From Bacteroidaceae bacterium (GTDB taxonomy: Bacteria > Bacteroidota > Bacteroidia > Bacteroidales > Bacteroidaceae): 45,243 bases of DNA. The position numbers were made by a program, and so were the translations under genes. Location of the stretch: NCBI GenBank assembly GCA_024693505.1, contig JAILKU010000175.1:1-45243 (forward strand), in the 5' to 3' direction. Below the pieces are notes generated by a model. The model ran no database searches. It was not told the origin of the DNA and saw nothing but the letters and a program-made list of their open reading frames with translations. Shown one piece after another: positions 42,863-45,243 of the stretch (the first letter of the stretch is position 1; every line of letters starts with the position of its first letter).

Positions 42863-43126
42863 CTAAAGAAGGATTTGTCGATTCCTGTCGAGAAAAAGTT
42901 CTTTTTCTTTCAGATGACAGTAAATTGCTAAAGAACAGCCGCTTGCGTTGTTTTGCTAATTTTTCTATTTCTTTTTTGTCGATTCCTGTCGAGTAAAAGA
43001 CTGGAAAATAATTGCGAGGATTAGCCGAAATCGCGTACTTTGCCACCGAAAACGGCTGTGGAGTAACTGTGGAGTAACTTTCATTGCCATAAATCAAAAA
43101 AAATTATTAACAAATATTTAATTAAC
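42863..43126. promoter_or_regulatory. Repeat-bearing control region upstream of the DUF3244-C10 genes
   Basis: A 264-bp gap. TTTGTCGATTCCTGTCGAG occurs at 42874-42892 and 42975-42993, and the match continues to 42898 and 42999 with one mismatch in 25; the copies start 101 bp apart. Each copy contains two TGTCGA half-sites 10 bp apart, one helical turn. TGTGGAGTAAC occurs twice in tandem at 43057-43067 and 43068-43078. AGAAAAAG/CTTTTTCT at 42891-42908 can form a hairpin after the regulator gene. TTG..TACTTTG at 43011-43042 is a possible, imperfect promoter. These are the marks of binding sites for a dimeric regulator, perhaps the adjacent one. Confidence 0.65.
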
Positions 43127-43546
43127 ATGAACAAACAATTTTTATTCTTGGTAGTCCTGGCAATATTGATGCAGGGCGTAGTGAGTAACAAAGTCTGGGC
43201 CGATGGTGACGATCCCATTTCGTTTATTATTCTTCCGCCAGAAGGTGGTGGTGATGCCCCCCTTCCAGGAGGTTCTGGTGGAGATGATAATGGTAGTGGC
43301 GAGCACTCTGACCCCAAATCCCCTGTTCAGATGCCCACTGTGGTGCAGGATGACTACACCTTATATTTCTATAGCGGGTGCGCGGGCAGTATCTTACAAA
43401 TTCGCGATGAGTTCGAAACCGTAGTGTATTCAACCATAATCACCGATGAAACCGACGAAATCACATTGCCATCCACCCTCAGCGGAACGTATGAGATACG
43501 CCTTATTCGCGGTAGTAATACCTTCGTGGGGGAGATAGAGTTATAA
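43127..43546 (+). CDS. DUF3244-like small secreted protein
   Basis: A 139-residue protein with signal peptide MNKQFLFLVVLAILMQGVVS or a slightly longer one ending KVWA. A Gly/Pro/Asp-rich linker (GGGDAPLPGGSGGDDNGSG) leads to a C-terminal beta-sandwich: DDYTLYFYSGCAGSILQIRD, VVYSTIITDETDEITLPSTL and SGTYEIRLIRGSNTFVGEIEL. The last strands, LPxxLSGxYEIRL, are the DUF3244 hallmark. Such proteins are common in Bacteroides and Prevotella beside TPR-HTH regulators and C10 proteases. Its role is unknown; small beta-sandwich proteins beside C10 proteases can be inhibitors (Bfi-like), but this is not shown here. It lies 31 nt before the protease gene. Confidence 0.72.
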   Translation: MNKQFLFLVVLAILMQGVVSNKVWADGDDPISFIILPPEGGGDAPLPGGSGGDDNGSGEHSDPKSPVQMPTVVQDDYTLYFYSGCAGSILQIRDEFETVVYSTIITDETDEITLPSTLSGTYEIRLIRGSNTFVGEIEL

Positions 43547-43577
43547 TTATTCTACAAACAAAACAACTATAACCAAA

Positions 43578-45011
43578 ATGAACATCATGAAAAAGATTAT
43601 ATTAATTTCCATTACAGCATTTGTTTTGTTTAGCTGTACGGATGCCATGCAGGAGTATGCTGCAATAGATGACCAAAACAACTGTGTTCAGATGGAATCT
43701 GGTGATTCCCATTTCGTATCCAAAAGTGATATAGCGGCCTTGCTCAGGGCGCAGAGCAATTCCACAAGGGCGGCATCTGATTGCGAGGATGATATCATCT
43801 GCTTCGAGGACGACAAGCATGACACACTGCTCTATGCCTGCAACAAGGCTGATGGCGGATGGATTGTCTATGCTTCAGACACTCGCGTACCTGCTATTAT
43901 TGCAGAGAGCCCATCTGGCACCTTTTCCGAGGCTATGGAAAATGAAGCTGCATACGTCTGGTTACAGACAATAGCTGAGGACATAAAGGTCATAAAGAGC
44001 CTGAGTGACGATAAGCTGAATTTCTCTGCAGAGGAGATAGAGAACAACAAGAAGTTTTGGAAATCTATCTCATCCCCTGACGAATATGTGAAGGAAAAGC
44101 TCGCCAAGGAAGGATTCAATGAAACGAGAGGACACCCATTACTACCGACTGGGCATTATGAACTCGTCAGCACTACTTCATTTTGGGGCCAAAGCCTTCC
44201 TATCCCCAGGATGACAACTACTGATTGGCATCAAAATGCTCCCTTTAATAATTATTGTCCCTACAAATCCGATAATAGCTGGGACCATGCTCCTGCTGGT
44301 TGCAATGCTATAGCAGCAGCTCAAATGCTTTACTTCCTACACAATAAATTTGGTGTACCAGCGACAGCTCCATCCCAGGCATACGTCTTTGGTCATGTAG
44401 GGGATCCTGACTATAATTGGAGTCAATATAATTACACATCTACTATTTGGAATGATATGCGACTTGATGCCAGTTATGCTGCACCACTTATTGCTGATGT
44501 AGGGCGCCGGGTCCAGATGTCTTATGGGAACAACAGTTCAGGTTCACATGCATTCTTTTTACCTACTACCGTATTCGAACCCTATGGCATTAGTTGCAAT
44601 TACCTGCATAACATTAATTATAATGTGGACAGTTTAAAAATGTCCCTCAAGAGAGACAGCATCCCCGTAATCCTAATAGCACGAGCGTCCCTCGACACCA
44701 CCACAGTTGGTCATGCTTTCATTGCAGACCGTTATAAGTGCAGCGGGTATATAACAAGACACACCTATCAGTGGGTGTGGGACGTCATCCCACCTGGCAG
44801 TATGATACCCATGTATCCGGATAATGTTGAGGACGATGTAACCCTGGCGGAGATTAACATGATTGGCATGAACTGGGGATGGGGCTCATTTTACAATAAC
44901 GGCGAATTTTACACGTTGACAGGAGACTGGATTAATCATAATGACATCGATCTCCTTAATTGGAACATCAACAGGGAAATGATTTGCAACTTCAAGGTAA
45001 TGAACAATTAG
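43578..45011 (+). CDS. C10-family (streptopain-like) cysteine protease lipoprotein
   Basis: A 477-residue lipoprotein. The signal MKKIILISITAFVLFSC (preceded by an in-frame MNI) ends in a lipobox at Cys20. A propeptide like those of SpeB and interpain covers about 22-185, including the VYASDTRVPAIIAESPSG strand pair. The mature domain has the catalytic Cys242 in APAGCNAIAAAQML, His379 in VGHAFIADRY, and the tryptophan motif MNWGWGS at 431-437. C10 proteases of Bacteroidales cut host proteins and, with a lipid anchor, would be tethered to the envelope. Many homologues are secreted. No T9SS C-terminal domain is seen. Codon use is AT-rich compared with the first 40 kb. Confidence 0.9.
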   Translation: MNIMKKIILISITAFVLFSCTDAMQEYAAIDDQNNCVQMESGDSHFVSKSDIAALLRAQSNSTRAASDCEDDIICFEDDKHDTLLYACNKADGGWIVYASDTRVPAIIAESPSGTFSEAMENEAAYVWLQTIAEDIKVIKSLSDDKLNFSAEEIENNKKFWKSISSPDEYVKEKLAKEGFNETRGHPLLPTGHYELVSTTSFWGQSLPIPRMTTTDWHQNAPFNNYCPYKSDNSWDHAPAGCNAIAAAQMLYFLHNKFGVPATAPSQAYVFGHVGDPDYNWSQYNYTSTIWNDMRLDASYAAPLIADVGRRVQMSYGNNSSGSHAFFLPTTVFEPYGISCNYLHNINYNVDSLKMSLKRDSIPVILIARASLDTTTVGHAFIADRYKCSGYITRHTYQWVWDVIPPGSMIPMYPDNVEDDVTLAEINMIGMNWGWGSFYNNGEFYTLTGDWINHNDIDLLNWNINREMICNFKVMNN

Positions 45012-45026
45012 CATACTGCCTTCAAC

Positions 45027-45243
45027 ATGATAAGATTTGACTATTTTATAAATAAGCTGTCCGCCTTGTCAGTTGCCATGCTTTTAGGCATGGCACTGCC
45101 ATGCTGCTCAGACGATGTTGAAATAGCCAGCCCGGAAGAAGAGGAGCCTGAGTCGGCAGAAAGGAAGTGGGACATGACAGTTGAGGCTGTGATGGAGGGC
45201 GGGACGCGTACAGCAGCGACGGTGGAAGACTTCGTCCATCCCT
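45027..45243 (+). CDS. Lipoprotein, start of gene only
   Basis: An open frame from the ATG at 45027 runs 72 codons to the window edge. The N-terminus has a hydrophobic stretch KLSALSVAMLLGMALPCCSDD with a lipobox (Cys26/27), then an acidic linker (ASPEEEEPESAERK) and the start of a beta-rich domain WDMTVEAVMEGGTRTAAT. Strings such as (A/S)xMExGxTRT are seen at the start of fimbrillin-like lipoproteins in Bacteroidales, but the fragment is too short to assign. It follows the protease gene by 15 nt, so it is probably part of the same operon. Confidence 0.7.
   Translation, partial: MIRFDYFINKLSALSVAMLLGMALPCCSDDVEIASPEEEEPESAERKWDMTVEAVMEGGTRTAATVEDFVHP

Noticed and set aside
42891..42908. Strong intrinsic terminator after the TPR-HTH regulator
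   Set aside because: AGAAAAAG-TT-CTTTTTCT pairs perfectly, but the stem is almost only A-T and the 2-nt loop is too small; it also overlaps the repeated block, so it is left as a note only.

Overview
The window comes from a Bacteroidota chromosome, most likely order Bacteroidales and close to Prevotellaceae (inference). Promoters follow the Bacteroidales form TTTG-N19/20-TAnnTTTG. Gene content also fits: SprE/PorW and PorX, a C10 (streptopain-like) protease, DUF3244, DUF4369 and DUF6259 type proteins, a lipoprotein-anchored TPR-HTH regulator, and GH2 and GH29 glycosidases. No phage, insertion sequence or CRISPR array was found.

Layout. 1-851 (-): start of an NSS sodium symporter. 1043-1447 (+): VanZ-like protein with a textbook promoter. 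1474-7035 (-): aroQ and an O-methyltransferase, a repeat-bearing gap, then a TPR/OmpA-like lipoprotein, a thioredoxin-fold lipoprotein and comM/yifB. 7089-8060 (+): xerD-type recombinase. 8119-8463 (-): MerR regulator. 8569-15301 (+): alaS, a KduD-like dehydrogenase, an orphan galactitol-type PTS IIC permease, a KduI isomerase with an apparent signal peptide, and a GT2 glycosyltransferase. 15292-17339 (-): UDP-galactopyranose mutase and an LpxL-type acyltransferase.

17340-24838 is a carbohydrate-active island with signs of decay. It holds a GH2 gene broken by an in-frame TGA and a frameshift, a duplicated 5' leader followed by an eroded gene tail, and two intact genes on the minus strand (GH29 fucosidase; DUF6259-like glycosidase candidate). 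25357-32624 (+): exported C1-family peptidase, rbfA, a LolC/E-like permease, a FdtA-like cupin, a GNAT-type acyltransferase and a large MG2-like exported protein; the last four are closely packed or overlapping. 32695-33795 (+): NahK-like sugar kinase. A tRNA-Pro(GGG) on the minus strand and aroA on the plus strand share a divergent control region at 33978-34025.

34058-40889 (+): aroA, a small conserved membrane protein, porW/sprE, porX and tsaE. From 40910 the sequence becomes steadily AT-richer: a TPR-membrane-HTH regulator, an intergenic region with two kinds of direct repeat, a DUF3244-like secreted protein, a C10 protease lipoprotein, and the start of another lipoprotein cut by the window edge.

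The most interesting hypothesis is the kduD-EIIC-kduI trio. If the signal peptide on KduI is real, isomerisation of the 4-deoxy-5-keto-uronate would occur in the periplasm. The orphan EIIC would then import the product unphosphorylated, and the cytoplasmic dehydrogenase would reduce it to KDG. The second candidate is the regulator / direct repeats / DUF3244 / C10 protease module at the right end.
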